DNA of 64,000 nt from Eucommia ulmoides (GCA_016647705.1 CM028330.1:45660397-45724396), one strand, 5' to 3'. Numbered from the stretch's first letter, positions 1 through 12,030 are shown. The notes: generated by a model from the letters alone, not told the origin. Numbers and translations are program-made.

Positions 1-420
1 AACCCAGATGAACACGTCTAGGTTTTCTTCCAGCAGCTTCTTGATCTCTAATATCTCAGTCTGGCTTAGGAATTCCCCTATCATTAGCTTTTACACTCTT
101 TGCTTGAAGTTAATCCCCTGTACTTTCTCAACAGGTTAGAGAACACTGGTGTGTTATTTGAAATCATCAATCTCATGAGCTGAGCTATTCGTTGGAGCTT
201 CTTCCTGCTCAAAATTTAATTGTTATAAGGTCTTATTTTTCCCCTTCATAGCTATTTCAAAGCACTGCCTGGATGCTACATGGTCTCCACGTATCATCTC
301 CACTGTGCTATCTTTTGCATACTTGATGCATTAGTAGAACGTTGATGCCTTAGACTTCATTGCATACAACCATGGTCATCATAATATTGCATTGTAGGGA
401 TATTAGGAGTCCATTACCAT
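1..420 (-). pseudogene. Gypsy pol, protease to reverse-transcriptase linker relic
   Basis: Minus-strand frames keep scattered family-like pieces (YNAIL, then segments resembling HAMKA, TYHQC.KYAKD and GD...SRQCFEIA) separated by stops and frame changes. No reverse-transcriptase catalytic motif lies in the window; that part would lie to the left. Confidence 0.45.
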
Positions 421-771
421 GAACTTTGTGGCCTTAGTGTACTCATTTTTTTCCTTGGTAGTCGTGACAGATAAGGTGATCTTTCATTTGGGAGGGTTGA
501 GGTCTTTGTTGAATCCTACCATAACAGTCTGAGTTGAGACAACGTATGAGCTGGGCACTCCTATCTGTTTCAACGTGTTTGGGAAGATGATGTTGGCAGA
601 GCTTCCAATATCAATTAAGATCCTTCTTACTTCGAACCTGGAGTTCCAAAGGGTTATGACCAGGGCATCTTTGTGTGGATGCAATATTCCTTTGCAACCC
701 TCGTTATTGAATGTGATAACTGGTCCTGGCTTCATGGTTATTGACATCGCTTCTCTATAACTGCACTCCAA
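421..771 (-). pseudogene. Degenerate gypsy aspartic protease
   Basis: An open stretch at 771-484 carries HPHKDALVITL, then RRILIDIGSSANIIF. This is the retropepsin motif of plant gypsy elements, normally VLVDTGSSADILF. The catalytic triplet is D-I-G here rather than D-T/S-G. Downstream the minus strand continues with YNAIL, the element's usual YNAILGRPWLH segment, but in broken frames. It would have cleaved Gag-Pol; here it is a relic. Confidence 0.75.
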
Positions 772-989
772 CGCTGCCTCATAGATTTTTCTCTATTGTT
801 CACGGTTGGTTTCTTCAGTAGCAGGTCCAACAATGTATATTATACAGATGACTTCACGATTGCTACTAAGACCGTTATCTTTGTACTGCTTATGGATTTC
901 ACTTCTGGATCTCTTCCTATCCCTTGAACGCTCCTATAAATATCCACGCAACTGACCCTTGTCAATTAGTCGCTTAATCTCCTTTTTGA

Positions 990-2310
990 GCTCCCACAAG
1001 TTATGTGTCACGGCCATGATCCTTGTGGAATTCACAGTACTTTGCTTTTCTCTTTCTATTGGATCTTGTGTAGATCTTAGGAGGCCACTGAACTACCCTG
1101 GACGAATGAATTTCATGCAAAATCCTGGAGATTGGCATCTATAGTCCTGGGAGTTTGGGTTCTTTATGTGCATCCAGTCTCGAACCTGAGCTCTTGGGAC
1201 GATCTTTCTGTCTATATGAGTAGCTACCCTTTATTTTGCTGTTGTCTTTCTCGCGTTTGCTAGGGTGATATTTGGTTGATACCCTTCATTCTCTTGCAAA
1301 TTTTACATCTTTCAACTTCATGTAGGGTTTAGCTTTCTCCATCAACTTAGACATGCTCTTCAGGTTATGCTTGGTGAGTGAGTCTTGGAATCGGCCATGG
1401 CGCAACCCCAAAGTAAACGAGTTTATAATGAGGTTAGTGTCACAACCCTCAATACAAGTCAGTTCTTCGTTAAAGCGATTCATGTACTGGCATAAGGACT
1501 CCTAATTTTCTAGTCATAGGGCCAACAGATAATCAGGTCCCTTTATTAACCTTTGGTAGGTTATGAAGTGATTGATGAATTATTTTCCAAAGTCTGTAAA
1601 CGATGAGATGGAATTAAGTGGCAACTTGTGTAACCACTCCAGAGCAGACCCTTTCAGGGTTGTGGCGAAATCTCTGCATAGTTCAGAATTGTCTACTCCA
1701 TACAAGGCATAACATGTTTGAACTGGCAGATATGGTTAACAAGATCTGTTTTCCCATTATACTTCTTGAACTTAGTGGGGTCAAATTTCTTCGAGAGTGG
1801 TACCTCTAATATATCAGAGGTGAACGACATCTTAGTTCTTTTCAGCAGTGTTTTTCATTCATCCAGGGGTAGATCTATCTTCTGTTTATTTTGTGCTATT
1901 GATGTGAATTAATAATCTCTGTTTGGATGAGCACCATTTTTTTCTGGTGGTTAGTCTCTAGCATCTCCCTAGACAACCATTTCTCCTTGTGATGGTGGTT
2001 TTGAAGATCTTGGAGACTTCGTTTCTTCTCCCAAATTGTTATTAATAGGAGGGAGATGGATTGTGTTGTTGGCAATCTGCTACACCATCCATCTGATTAC
2101 ATCCACCATTTCTGATATCTTCTCTGTCAGGGCATCGATTCATGAATTAGTGGTTTGCACCTTTGGCGGAGGGTTAGCGTGAACATCCTTTGATGCTTCT
2201 ACAGGAACTTCAGTATTGGTTAGCTGCAGGACGTCGCTGTTTTGTCTTGGACTTACTCCTCTTGCTTGTGGCTGCCTTATCTTTACGACAATAAACGTTT
2301 TCGTTTATTT
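990..2310 (-). pseudogene. Degenerate gypsy gag polyprotein
   Basis: The best piece is an open stretch at 1483-1286 with the Retrotrans_gag signature: FNEE, then IINSFTLGLRHGRF, then a distal KLMEKAKPY motif. These match the common plant gag pattern RFxxE..F..GL..G.F..SL...M.EL...A..Y. The frame upstream (about 1560-1484) still reads the usual GPDYLLAL-like segment but contains stops. A nucleic-acid-binding tail cannot be followed. Function when intact: nucleocapsid/capsid protein. This copy cannot make a full product. Confidence 0.7.
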
Positions 2311-2329
2311 TCCCATAGAAGATACCAAA
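2311..2329 (-). other. Primer-binding site of the gypsy element
   Basis: The minus strand reads TTTGGTATCTTCTATGGGA immediately after the LTR. It resembles the plant gypsy consensus TTGGCGCCGTCTGTGGGA with several substitutions. The position next to the LTR end is the main support. Confidence 0.5.
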
Positions 2330-2952
2330 TGATGATGCCAAAAATCCCTATCACGTGCTAATAATTAAACACGTGCTAAAAATCTTTACAACCTTCTCTT
2401 TCAACCTGTAAAACCAATTAACTTCGAGAGACACCGGTGTGGTGTCAGCCAAAGAACATCTGGTATGAGAATAAGTTAGTGTATTTAAGGTGAAAGCTCA
2501 AGCATTTGTATCGGAAACTAATATTTTGATATCTTCCCTTTATATAGACTTTTCAATTTGTGCCATTTTGTTGGTGTGGTCGCCCTTTCCACGATCCTCT
2601 CCTATTTGTGTGGAATATGGCCACGATTTTCTCCTATTCGCATGGGATATAGCAGTGATCTCATGTATGCACGGTTAGTTAGTTGCGACATTCCTCATGT
2701 ATGGGGGATATGGAGATCTTGGGCTGAACCTTTCTTGGCCTTTCCATGGTGGGTTCAAACTACCCGTGATTGAGTCTCCTTACCAGGCCTTCTTTTATTT
2801 AAGTATTAGACTGTTGCAACCTCTTTCCTGGTGGGTTAGTATGTTTAGTCTAGAATGATTTCTAGGTTACTTCTTTCAGGTCGGATTATTAACCAGATCC
2901 AACCCTTCAGGGCTCTCCAGCCTTTATTAGTCATGGGTGGGAGTTTCTCCCA
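2330..2952 (-). repeat. 5' LTR of the gypsy element
   Basis: Read on the minus strand it begins TGGGAGAAACTCCCA and ends CATCATCA, followed directly by a primer-site-like stretch. Length is 623 bp. The outer boundary at 2952 is placed where homology to the neighbouring copia LTR starts. There is no second LTR in the window to confirm the ends. Confidence 0.65.
2538..2547 (-). promoter_or_regulatory. TATA box of the gypsy LTR
   Basis: The minus strand reads TATATAAAGG within the LTR, about 200 bp before its inner end. This fits a U3/R promoter position for a retrotransposon transcribed leftward. Confidence 0.45.
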
Positions 2953-4078
2953 TATCAAACTCAATCTCGCAAGTCACTTTAAATAGACCTAGAACTATCC
3001 CTCCGACATCTAGTTTTCAAATATTGTGTCAATAAATGACATACTTAGACCACATATAACATTACCTTTTATTTCTGGTGTATTCCACATTAAAATATCT
3101 TTCAATTCTCTCATATGAGTCCATAAAACAATTCTTAATTTAAAACCATACAAATAGAAAGTATTAATCCATTTAAATTAAAAGAATCCATAAGTATGTG
3201 GACCAAATGAATAGGGATAATAGAATAGGTAGATCATATATTAATTAGGTTTAAATCCTCAAAATCTCTCCCTTGGAATCCTAAAAAAGGGATAATTTTT
3301 TACTAAAAGACCAAGCCATATGAAACCTCAACAACTTAGTCATTTGACCAACCGATCCAGAGCTAAAACACAGCATGAACTTACAAGTTATTCGGTTAAC
3401 CGACTGCCTCCAATCGGTTGGCCGATTGGTTCAGGTTGTTCTAATTTCTCTTCAATTTACCTACTGACTCAAATGGTTGACCGATTATCTCCAATCGGTT
3501 GACCGATTCGTTCAGGTTGTTCATTTCCTTAACCAGTTTAGCTACTGTTTCAAACGGTTGACATAACTATTTAATTTGGTTGACTGACAGGATCAGTAGT
3601 ACCTCATTTCTGCTTCAAAACTTACTATTTAGTATGGCTGACCGGTTTCTTTTCTCGATTGACCAATTTGACCAAATTATTTCACTTTTTATACTTTAAA
3701 ACATGTTTTCTATTTAGGTCAATTATCAAATTCATTTCATGGAAGGAGCACATTCAATATCTTAAAATAGGATCTTAAACTCTATCATTTCATATCATGA
3801 CAGACATATAATTAACTCATTTAAAGTGTCGTGTGTGATCCTAATTCGGGTTACATCTAGAGTATATAAGTAGAAAGTTGTTTTCACCTATTTTTCTTCA
3901 AGGCATTCAAAACTCTTCACATCTTCATTGCGTCCATCTTTCACTTTTTATGTTTTCTTCACGAGGTCTTCTTCTTAATCACATGCCTGGAACTTATAAA
4001 TCTGAAACACTTGATAGAATCATTAGTTTCACCAAAAATATTAATACTTAATTGTTCGTCAAAACCATGGATTCAACA
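2953..4078 (-). repeat. SIRE-like copia LTR, partial (copy A)
   Basis: It aligns by eye along its whole length with 15080-16176 of LTR copy B: same order of blocks, shared string TAGAAAGTATTAA, and shared clusters of CGGTTGACCGA motifs. It ends TTCAACA at 4078, the inverted match of the family's TGTTGA start. The other half is missing because the gypsy LTR begins at 2952. The sequence beyond 4078 is not a polypurine tract, so this is either an outer 5' LTR end or a solo LTR. Confidence 0.75.
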
Positions 4079-4355
4079 GCTTCTAGAGAGAGAAATAGGG
4101 AATTCAAAATGGGAGAGAAATGAAAACTCAAAGGGATATTAATCCTATAACAGTCGGTTGAAAGACTGCTTTTGGTCGGTTGACCAACTAGAGCAGAGTC
4201 TGCACTTTGCAGGCTCTATTCCTGTCGGTTGACCAACAAAGCAATTTTGTCCTTATGTGCCAATTTGTCCTATTTAATCAATTTGCTCCATTTTTATCTC
4301 TTATTTTGATCAACACAAGTAATTAGTTTTAAAATATTTTTTATCTTATAAAGTA
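4079..4355. other. Non-coding spacer with CGGTTGACC motifs
   Basis: No reading frame. It has several copies of the GTCGGTTGACCAAC motif also found in the copia LTRs, so it may be a fragment of a related LTR. It separates copy A from the Helitron-like terminus. Confidence 0.3.
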
Positions 4356-4386
4356 CTAGGGCATAACCCGTGCCTAAAGGCACGGG
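4356..4386 (-). other. Helitron 3' terminus: hairpin plus CTAG
   Basis: CCCGTGCC-TAAA-GGCACGGG forms a perfect 8-bp stem with a 4-nt loop. On the minus strand it is followed after six bases by CCTAG, with T as the next base. This is the strongest evidence for a Helitron here. Confidence 0.7.
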
Positions 4387-6035
4387 CGAAAAAAAAAAAA
4401 AAAAACTAAAAAAACTGATATAACCTCCCCTGTTTATACAACATTTTATAACTGTTTTATTAAAAGTTAACAATAATTTACATTTAAATACCAATATTCA
4501 ATAACACAAACATTCGCCTATTAAAATAATACAACCACCAATCTAAATCTCATTAGTATTTATTTGTAGAGAATGATTTTTTTTTCAAGAATTGGTACAT
4601 AAGTAACAATTGAACATTAATAGTAAATTATACAACAATAATAGCAAAAATTCGAGTCCTACGATTAAAATTGATCACAAAGAATAATATATAACAATTA
4701 AAGAACAGTGAAAAATTAAAATTGATCACAAAGAATTAAAATTAAAATTGATCACAAAGAATAACAGATAATAATTAGACAATAGTGAAAAATTAAATTG
4801 ATCACAAAGAAGCAATATTCCACAACACCCAATGCAACTGAAACTTACCAATATTGCTCCGCGATTAAGTGATTGATTGTATGACATGAAGTCATCGTGG
4901 AGACGTAATAATAAAATAATAACAACTGATTAATTCGGCCCACTCCCCTTCATGCTAAATTGTGATTGCTGAGAATATGGAATGAAAATTTGAAATATAT
5001 AAAATTAATTCAAATGAAATTTTAAACAAAAAAAATTGATGATGATTGAACTAACCTCCTTCAGAAAGTGCGTTTAAATTCACCAAGTGTATCTTCTTCA
5101 AGAGAACCTATTAAAACACTAAACAACAAATAATTTTTTGCTATATCAATGAACAGAAACAACAAACAAATTTTTCTATATCAGTGAATAGTAAGAGTGT
5201 TCAAAAACCTGATCAACCCGCTGGGACAACCCGTTACCGCCCGAAATTTCCAGCCCCAAAATAACTCAAATGGAATCATAATTTGCGTATTGTTTCAACC
5301 ATATTTCGTCTATAATGAACAATTCAATCCAATCAAGTTAGCATTCAGGAAATAAGAAAACAAAAACCTTATCAATCAAGATAAGAAGAGAGATGAGATA
5401 GAGAGCAAATGTTTTTTTGCTTGACAAAATAAAGAGAATCAGTAACAATTTATCTGGAAACGAAAAATATTTGCATGATGAACACGAAGAAGAGCATGAA
5501 GACGAAGGAACACTACTAGCCTAATATTTGGACGCTACTGTTGTTGCGTCGTCGGCTAAGTTTGTTGCTATTGTTGCATTGTCGGCTGAGTTTGCAATTG
5601 ATCCTGTCTATGATAGTCACAAATCTTATCCATACACATCTCGCTCAGCTAAGGTTCAATCGAGTGTAAAAGACAGCCCAGTACTACAAAACTTCCGCTA
5701 TGCGCGGGGTCCAATGAAACCAAAAAAAAATGAATGAATTCATCATCATTTAAATCACACAAAATTATAGTGAGATGCATAGAACAAACTAACTCAACAA
5801 CATCAGAGAAAGTATCGGTGGCTCTATTAGAAGCAACATGATCAGTTCAAATTAAAATAACTAATCACCGAAATTCAAATTACAAACCCAATTCATCGAA
5901 AAGCAACTCAACTAAGGTTCAATCGATATTCGAGAGAATGAATCGTGGTAATGCTTTCGATTAATCTCAATTTCAAAAGCAGCCAAACAGGTGATAATAA
6001 AAAACATGAAAAATGAAGGATGGAATCGAAGATAC

Positions 6036-6098
6036 CTTTCGACAACAGAGAATAGGGGATTGGAATGGAAGGGCATTCGAAAATAATGTCTTCGCCAT
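6036..6098 (-). pseudogene. First-exon-like fragment (unknown gene) in the Helitron candidate
   Basis: The minus strand has AGAGCGATGGCGAAG, a good plant start context, then 21 codons ending exactly at a GT donor (AAAG|GTATCT). The peptide begins MAKTLFSNALPF and is basic and hydroxylated enough to resemble an organelle-targeting leader, but this is only an impression. No matching downstream exon was identified between 4400 and 6000. Gene identity unknown. It may be a captured gene fragment. Confidence 0.35.
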
Positions 6099-6339
6099 CG
6101 CTCTCAGCTCATTGTTCGCCTTCTGAAGGTTTGGATGCCGAAAACATAAACCTTTTTTCTATCCACTCCTGCCACTTCTTCTAATAGAATATCAAACAAA
6201 TATTATACCTAAATTGGGTAAGTCCAAGAGAAAATAACTTAAATTTAGCATAAAAATGTAACCCTCCATAACTAACAATTTTTTATTTTTTTTATTAAAC
6301 TCATTTATAAATTTTGGGTGTATAGAGACAGTCGTTTGA

Positions 6340-6692
6340 GGTGGTGTTTGGTTGGCATTTCTGTTCCGAGAGTTCTATTTTTTTTTTTTTTTTTGGAAGA
6401 ACAAAAAATAGAAATCCATAAACGATTACATTCCAGAACCTATATATTTTCGTTCCAAAACGGAAACCCAATTTTTTTTTGGTTTCCATATTACCTTTTT
6501 TGTTCCCAAAATGGAATTCACAGCTGTTTAGTGGTGTTTGTTTAGTGTTTATCTTTCCGAATTTCAGCTTTTGTTTCCTAAAAAACATGAAACAGAAACA
6601 GATTAGGTAGATCAGAATAAGAACCCATTTCTTTCCTGTTTCCATTGCGGGGAAAAAAATTGAGAACAAAAAACACTAAGCAAACGTGACCT
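6340..6692. mobile_element. MITE-like element with degenerate inverted termini
   Basis: The left end GGTGGTGTTTGGTTGGCATTT and the reverse complement of the right end (GGTCACGTTTGCTTAGTGTTT) match imperfectly over about 28 bp. A second copy of the terminal motif at about 6528 suggests nesting. The interior is rich in poly-T, poly-A and GGAAACAGAAAC-like strings. No coding capacity and no clear target duplication. Confidence 0.35.
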
Positions 6693-6837
6693 TACAACTA
6701 CGAAATTTGGAAAATTCACATTCGAGTTAACATCAAGCAAATGTGATTCGAAACAAAAGAAAGTGGGTGCATTATCATCTTACCTGTTATTGAAATCGGA
6801 GATAACTTGAAATCAATAGTGTTAATGTTATGTACTC

Positions 6838-6953
6838 ATATTTTTAGAACAAAACCACTGCTACCGATGGAAGGCTTTCTAGCACTAATTGTGTTTTCTT
6901 TTCCCGGTTTTGAATCGGTAAGAACAAAATCCTCACCCTCATCATCAGCTCCT
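6838..6953 (-). pseudogene. Last-exon-like fragment, acidic C-terminus of unknown gene
   Basis: On the minus strand an AG acceptor (CTTATAG) at about 6954 is followed by an open frame, ADDEGEDFVLTDSKPGKENT and about 18 more residues, ending in TGA. The composition (acidic patch, then Lys/Ser) looks like a genuine protein tail. It lies on the same strand as the exon-like pieces at 10475-11214 and could be the end of the same captured gene, with the solo LTR sitting in the intron. Function not recognised. Confidence 0.35.
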
Positions 6954-6988
6954 ATAAGCTAAAACAACAGATTAAATAAGGAGAAAAC

Positions 6989-7251
6989 TGTAAGACCTCA
7001 ATTGTAGCATGTACGTCATTTCAGTTGTATTTTAGAGTGACTGTGAAAAATTAGGGATGAAATGGGATTGAAATTAAAAATCTAGAAACATTAAATCCCA
7101 ACTTAGGGAGGTAAAATGACATTTAACCTTAAATTGAAACTTAAAGGGGTGAAATCGCAAATCTTAGAAACTTTAAAAAATAAAAGTTGAAATTGATTTA
7201 AAATTAAGATTTAAAGAAAGTTGGGGGAGGAAAGAGTAATTAATTAAAAAA

Positions 7252-7294
<43 letters not shown>

Positions 7295-9709
7295 GCATAC
7301 GGGACGGAGGAGTAAACCGCCGGCAGGGGAAGAGGGAGAGCAACGACGTGGCGTGTTTGGATTAATTGTATCCACTAATTACATGCAATATATATATATA
7401 TTTTCATGAGTAATGATCAAAAAGAAAATCTCCTCAAATCTGAAAAAAAAAATCTACGAAAGAAGGAAACAAAGAAAGAGAGAGAGAGAGAGGAGCAGCC
7501 GGGTTCGGCGCCGGCAGGGTGTGGATAGCGTTGTGTGGGGATTTCTACGGTGGTTGCGAGTGGGTGAATGATCGGAGAGGGCGATGTGATCATCCGGAGG
7601 TGGTGTGTTCCGGCATGGGGAGGTGTCCGTCGTTCGACCATCGTCGTCATGTGGGTGTGTGTGTATTCTATTCACTCTGTCCAGCAGTATGTGGGGGTGA
7701 GCGGTGTGTGAGCGTTTTTGGTTCGGGTCGTCTGATTTTGGTTCGTCGGTGTGTGCGCGTGTGTGGCGGTGTAGGTGGGTTTCCCGTTCGGTCCGACGGT
7801 ATCGTCGACGTGGTGCATGTGTGTACTATGCTTGATGATGGTGTGTGTAAGTGTGTCTGCGTGCTATTCCGGTGGTGGGTTCCCTGTCCATAGAGTCCGT
7901 TGGTTGTGGGCGTAACGGCGACGGTTGCGAGTGTGTTTACTGTGTAGGTGTGGTCGGCCATGGACGTGGGCCGACTGTGTGGCTGTGGGTGTGAGAATTA
8001 ATGGGGTGTTGGGGTGCTGGTCTGTCATCGGTGGGCCTTGGGGGTGTGCCGTCGATTAATTTCGGAAGGGAGAAACAATCGGCCAACATCCGACACGGAA
8101 ACAGAGGAGAGAGGGGACGGTTGGGAATGGATCGGGAAACAGAGAAAAAAAAAAGAAGAAGAAGAAGAGAAAAAAGAAAAAAAAGGAAAAATTAAGCAAA
8201 CCACCCCGTTAAAAATTAAAAACCCATCTCGTGGTCGCCGAACGACTCGGAAACAGGTGAAATTTCAATCGACTATTAATTCTCATTAAATTAAATTTTA
8301 TTTAGCGCTACAAATCCTAAAACCGCAACAATACCCTAAAGATAAATTAATTTTAATTACGTGGTACATAAAATGGTAACGATTCGGAATATAGGGTCTG
8401 CATTGTGTGATTCAGATGTTTTAAATAGGATATTAATTTAGGCTCTGTTACTATTAGGTTCGCAGGCACTGGTATCTTGATGGAGTATGGTCAGTAAAGG
8501 TTTTGGGAAGAGGATAACAAGGTGAGTGTACTGTCTTCTTACCAAACTATTTTCTATATATATATGAGATGACATTTGTGATTACCTAAACTGTATGAAT
8601 TTATAAACGATATGGATCAAGTAGGATTTGAATGAATTGGTAAACTGGACTTCGATAGATTTCAAAAAGAAGTTGGAAATGAATTTCCGCTGGATTTGGC
8701 GAAATTAGACGGTGTTTGTAAAAAGAGAATAAGAAACATTTATTTTTCTAAAAATGCCTAGTTCCTAAGAAAATAAAGGATGGAAAAGGGGTTTTGATAA
8801 AATCGAACGTTTTCTTTAAAAGAAGGTGTGAAATATGATTTTTGAATTTAAAAACGGGTTTTAAAGAAAAGTGGTAGGTGTGGTGATTTGACAATGTTGA
8901 GTAGACGATATTTATTGAGTTGTGTTTCGATGAGGCTGTATTTGATTTTGACGATGCCAGGGTTGTTCTCCCCGAAAGGGGTGTGGATTATATTTCTTCC
9001 TGTAAGAGGTGTGGATTATATTTCTCTCCAAAAAGGGGTGTGGATATTTCGTAGGAAGGCATTCCTATGAATGTTACGGTACCGTTGCAACTCCCGATCG
9101 TGAGGTTAAAACGATCACTAGGGCTGGCCAGCGTGTGTATGTTTGCGAGTGGTATTTTGAGATGTGGTATCTTGCTTATACTGGGTGATTTAATATTTAT
9201 TATGGTGATTGACATGACTCTTATACTAAATGACTTTGCATGGCATATATATATTGTGTTTTATTCTCACTGCTAATATTAGGAAAACTTTTACGAGCTA
9301 CGTGATGTTTACATATTTAAGCTTGATCTATTTAGATGTTGTGGAATAAACCATTATTATTATTATAAAAATATTTTACTAAGAAGGCAGTACACTCGCA
9401 GGTGAAATGGCTAGGAGTCGGTCGGTCCCCTATTGGCGCTAGATAGAGTTATGCGGATCCCGCGGTAGAGTCATGTGAGAGGAATTTTGAGACGAGGTGT
9501 CAGAGATGAATCTAAGTGAGATACATGAGATTAGTTTGATTGTTCTTATAATTGGGACGGTGTGTCCCTATCAGATGGAATCGTGTATATGTTATAGATG
9601 ATTTTTTTTTTTATATATTGTCGTATTTGGGGTTGGTTAGTTTGTCAGGTGATCTCATATCGACGTCATGCCGGCCCCACATGAAGGGTGTCTGAGGTGG
9701 GGTGTGACA
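6989..9709 (-). repeat. Solo LTR of a Ty3/gypsy element with perfect 5-bp target duplication
   Basis: The plus strand begins TGTAAGACCTC and ends GGGGTGTGACA; on the minus strand this is the familiar TGTCACACCCC...GAGGTCTTACA pattern of plant chromovirus LTRs. AAAAC flanks both ends (6984-6988 and 9710-9714). Length is 2721 bp. There is no internal domain, so it is a solo LTR left by LTR-LTR recombination. It contains a (TA)n run and an unusually G-rich stretch at 7500-8180. Orientation is inferred from terminal sequence only. Confidence 0.85.
7256..7293. repeat. (TA)n microsatellite
   Basis: Uninterrupted alternating TA of about 37 bp inside the solo LTR. Confidence 0.95.
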
Positions 9710-9845
9710 AAAACAATTAGCCTCATATAAGTGAAATTCAAGAGTGAAGGCCTTTCAATTCATATGTATTAAAAAAAAAAAAACGAAAAGTACTTTGAAA
9801 AATATTATCAAAATTAATAATATTATGCTCCCATATTTTCATAAC

Positions 9846-9912
9846 AAAATTCTAGGAACACAGTAGAAGTGTTCCCAGTTTTATTACCTTCTCCAAACGA
9901 ACTGTCACTCGA
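9846..9912 (-). repeat. Duplicate of the 10984-11048 exon/intron segment
   Basis: This stretch and 10984-11048 share blocks including TAGAAGTGTT, TTTTATTACCTT and CTCCAAACGAACT with few changes, in the same orientation and about 1.13 kb apart. It contains the same short exon and GTAAT donor. It looks like an internal duplication within the Helitron candidate. Confidence 0.6.
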
Positions 9913-10474
9913 TTTGTCGAATTGGAAGACATAATTATAAAATAGGATCATGGGGGTCATAGTTTATAGGTTTTGTCTACATTTTACACATCATTCATCA
10001 ATGCTTTGATTTTATTTTTCTTTTCTTATTTAATACCAAAAGATAAAAATATGGGTCTGCCTAAAAGACTTCCACCCTGGAAAGAAGGAAAGATCTTTGC
10101 AATTCCAATTTAAATGACCAACCAAATCATTGCAAAAGCAAAATAATGTATAATGGATCATCTTTTAATTTGAAAAGCTAAAAAAAAAAAAAAAACTCTC
10201 TATGTTTGCAGTTTTTTAGAACAAATTTCTGTGGACAGAACAAAGATTATTCCCAAAATTTTATGTTTCCGTTCCAAGTTTTTCTGTGAACAAAAGCATA
10301 AATCTGGGAACATAAACACTAAACAAAATAACTCAATAGTCATGTAGGAATAAAAACACTAAACAACTCAATCAGAAATATGTGGAAAGTGGAAACAACT
10401 AAATAACTCAATTAATTATTTAAAAACAACAATAGAAAGAACAAAATCAGAAAAATCATTAAATATATCCTTAC

Positions 10475-10561
10475 CAAATTTTCAATCAAGCTTATCGCAA
10501 TCCAATTTGAGATTAAGTCCAAATGACCAACATTGAACCTTAATGATCGCTGATTATCTCC
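10475..10561 (-). pseudogene. Exon-like fragment with canonical splice sites
   Basis: A perfect exon signature on the minus strand: TTTCTGTGCAG acceptor, 87 bp open in one frame (29 codons, including RFNVGHLDLISNW), then GTAAGG donor. The identity of the protein is not recognised. It sits between other exon-like pieces on the same strand within the Helitron candidate. Confidence 0.4.
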
Positions 10562-11020
10562 CTGCACAGAAAAAATGAAAATAAGAAAAATCAAAAAAGA
10601 AAGAAAACCAATAAAAGGAAGAAAATCTATAAATCCTGAGATATCGACGGCAACAATGTGGAGACAGGCTGAGAGGCTGGATGGGTGAAACCCAAAACCA
10701 TTAGACTTGAAATCTGGAGTAATCAAGATGAATGCAAAAAAAACTAAAAATACACACAATCCATAAAAATAATAAATTAGCATATCTAAAAATTTAGAAA
10801 ATATAACAAATGGAGGGAAAAGTAGGATATTAATTCTTACAAAATTCGATCAGCGATGTTGATTGCTTGTACTCTTAAAAATAGGGTCGGGTTGTTGCAT
10901 AGAGTACTAAGATTATTCAAGATAACTTTCGCTATTCAGGCAAGTGTTATGCTCAAAATTGCAAGAAACCAATAGAACAAAATTCTAGGAACAGAGTAGA
11001 AGTGTTTCCAGTTTTATTAC

Positions 11021-11044
11021 CTTTTCTCCAAACGAACTTTGTCA
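11021..11044 (-). pseudogene. Micro-exon-like fragment
   Basis: 24 bp between a CTTCCAG acceptor and a GTAATA donor on the minus strand. Its phase fits the exon at 11139-11214 (which ends in phase 1), so the two could have been spliced together. The same segment is duplicated at about 9.88 kb. Confidence 0.3.
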
Positions 11045-11138
11045 CTGGAAGATGGCATACAGGTTACAAAATCAAATGAAATTAAAATCTATCAATTTTC
11101 ATTATTCCAATTAAAAATTAAGAGATATGAGGTTTCAC

Positions 11139-11214
11139 CAGTACGAAATGCTCTAGTTCCCTGACGAAGATTTGATGTTGCGATTTCGAAAACTCTACTT
11201 TTCCCTTCGTTGTT
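11139..11214 (-). pseudogene. Exon-like fragment with canonical splice sites
   Basis: Minus strand: acceptor TTGTTTCAG, then 76 bp open, encoding NNEGKSRVFEIATSNLRQG and a few more residues, then a GTGAAA donor. It ends in phase 1. No domain recognised. It probably belongs to the same captured gene as the 11021-11044 and 10475-10561 pieces. Confidence 0.35.
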
Positions 11215-11618
11215 CTGAAACAAAAACAAAAATCCAGAACAAAGAAATCCATTTAAATTACATGAGAAAGAATTAAAGTTGATTATTCTCTGCCACATTC
11301 AACTTTCCATTTTTATCTAATTTAATTCTTGGACTTGGGGTTTGAATCAACATTTTATCTAATGTTGATTACTGTACGCATGCTTTTATACGAAGTAACC
11401 TAGAGAGAGAGAGCATAAAGAGATTGCCCTATTTGTGGGTTTGTTTTGCAACAAAAACAAAAATTTAGAACAAAAAAATCCATTTAAATTACGTAAGAGA
11501 GAATCCATTTTAGATCTGCAAGAAATTGGAGATTTACAACAAATTACCTATCAGGTCAAACCAAATGTCTAGGGCTGAAAATAGAGAGAGAAGAACATAT
11601 GACAAAGGAAGTGGATAC

Positions 11619-12030
11619 CTGTTCATGCCTCTATGATGATGGTGACGACAATCCGGTGGCTGGGGTGGTGGCGGCAGTTGCGGTATTCGAAGAGGAGGCC
11701 AGATGGGGTATTCGACGGCTGGATGGCTGGATTTACGACAGTGGGTTTAGCGACGGAGTCGTAGTTTACCAACGGTTGATGGATCGAACTGAGCTTGTTG
11801 CTTGGAAGAGGGATCGATCGAAGCTTCTACATGGTAGAGGGCTTGATTGACGATTGGTGCTTGGAGGAGTGATCGATCGAAGGCTGAGCATTGATTTGTG
11901 AAACATCGGCGAAAGGCATGGAAGTGAGAGAGAAGCGAGAAGTGCTGGGGAGAGAGAGACGATAGAGGGAGAGTAAGTGAGGCCAGTGTGAGAGATGAAG
12001 GTTTTGAAATGGTATTTTGATGTCTGCCAC
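11619..12030 (-). pseudogene. 5' exon-like segment of captured gene
   Basis: A small minus-strand frame starts at ATG 12030 (MADIKIPFQNLHLSHW) and stays open to 11827. The segment continues C/T- and GC-rich to an AG|GTATCC donor at 11619. Base composition is clearly richer in C and G than its surroundings, as in 5' UTR or first-exon DNA. The reading frame is probably not conserved past 11827. Gene not recognised. Confidence 0.25.

Larger units (their letters stand above)
1..2952 (-). mobile_element. Ty3/gypsy LTR retrotransposon, 5' part, truncated by window edge
   Basis: On the minus strand the order is LTR (2952-2330), primer-binding site, gag relic, then aspartic protease relic, running out of the window at position 1 just past the protease. 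This is the gag-protease order of plant gypsy elements. Every reading frame carries stops or frameshifts, so the copy is dead. Its outer LTR end abuts sequence homologous to the middle of the copia LTR at 13957-16176, so it appears to have inserted into an older copia LTR. The second LTR is not in the window. Confidence 0.8.

Noticed and set aside
6301..6669. 122-codon minus-strand frame
   Set aside because: Made of poly-A/T-encoded F and K runs within a MITE-like element.
7519..7893. 124-codon frame in a G/T-rich region
   Set aside because: It lies inside the solo LTR, consists mostly of V, G, C and W from GTG repeats, and an equally long frame exists on the other strand.
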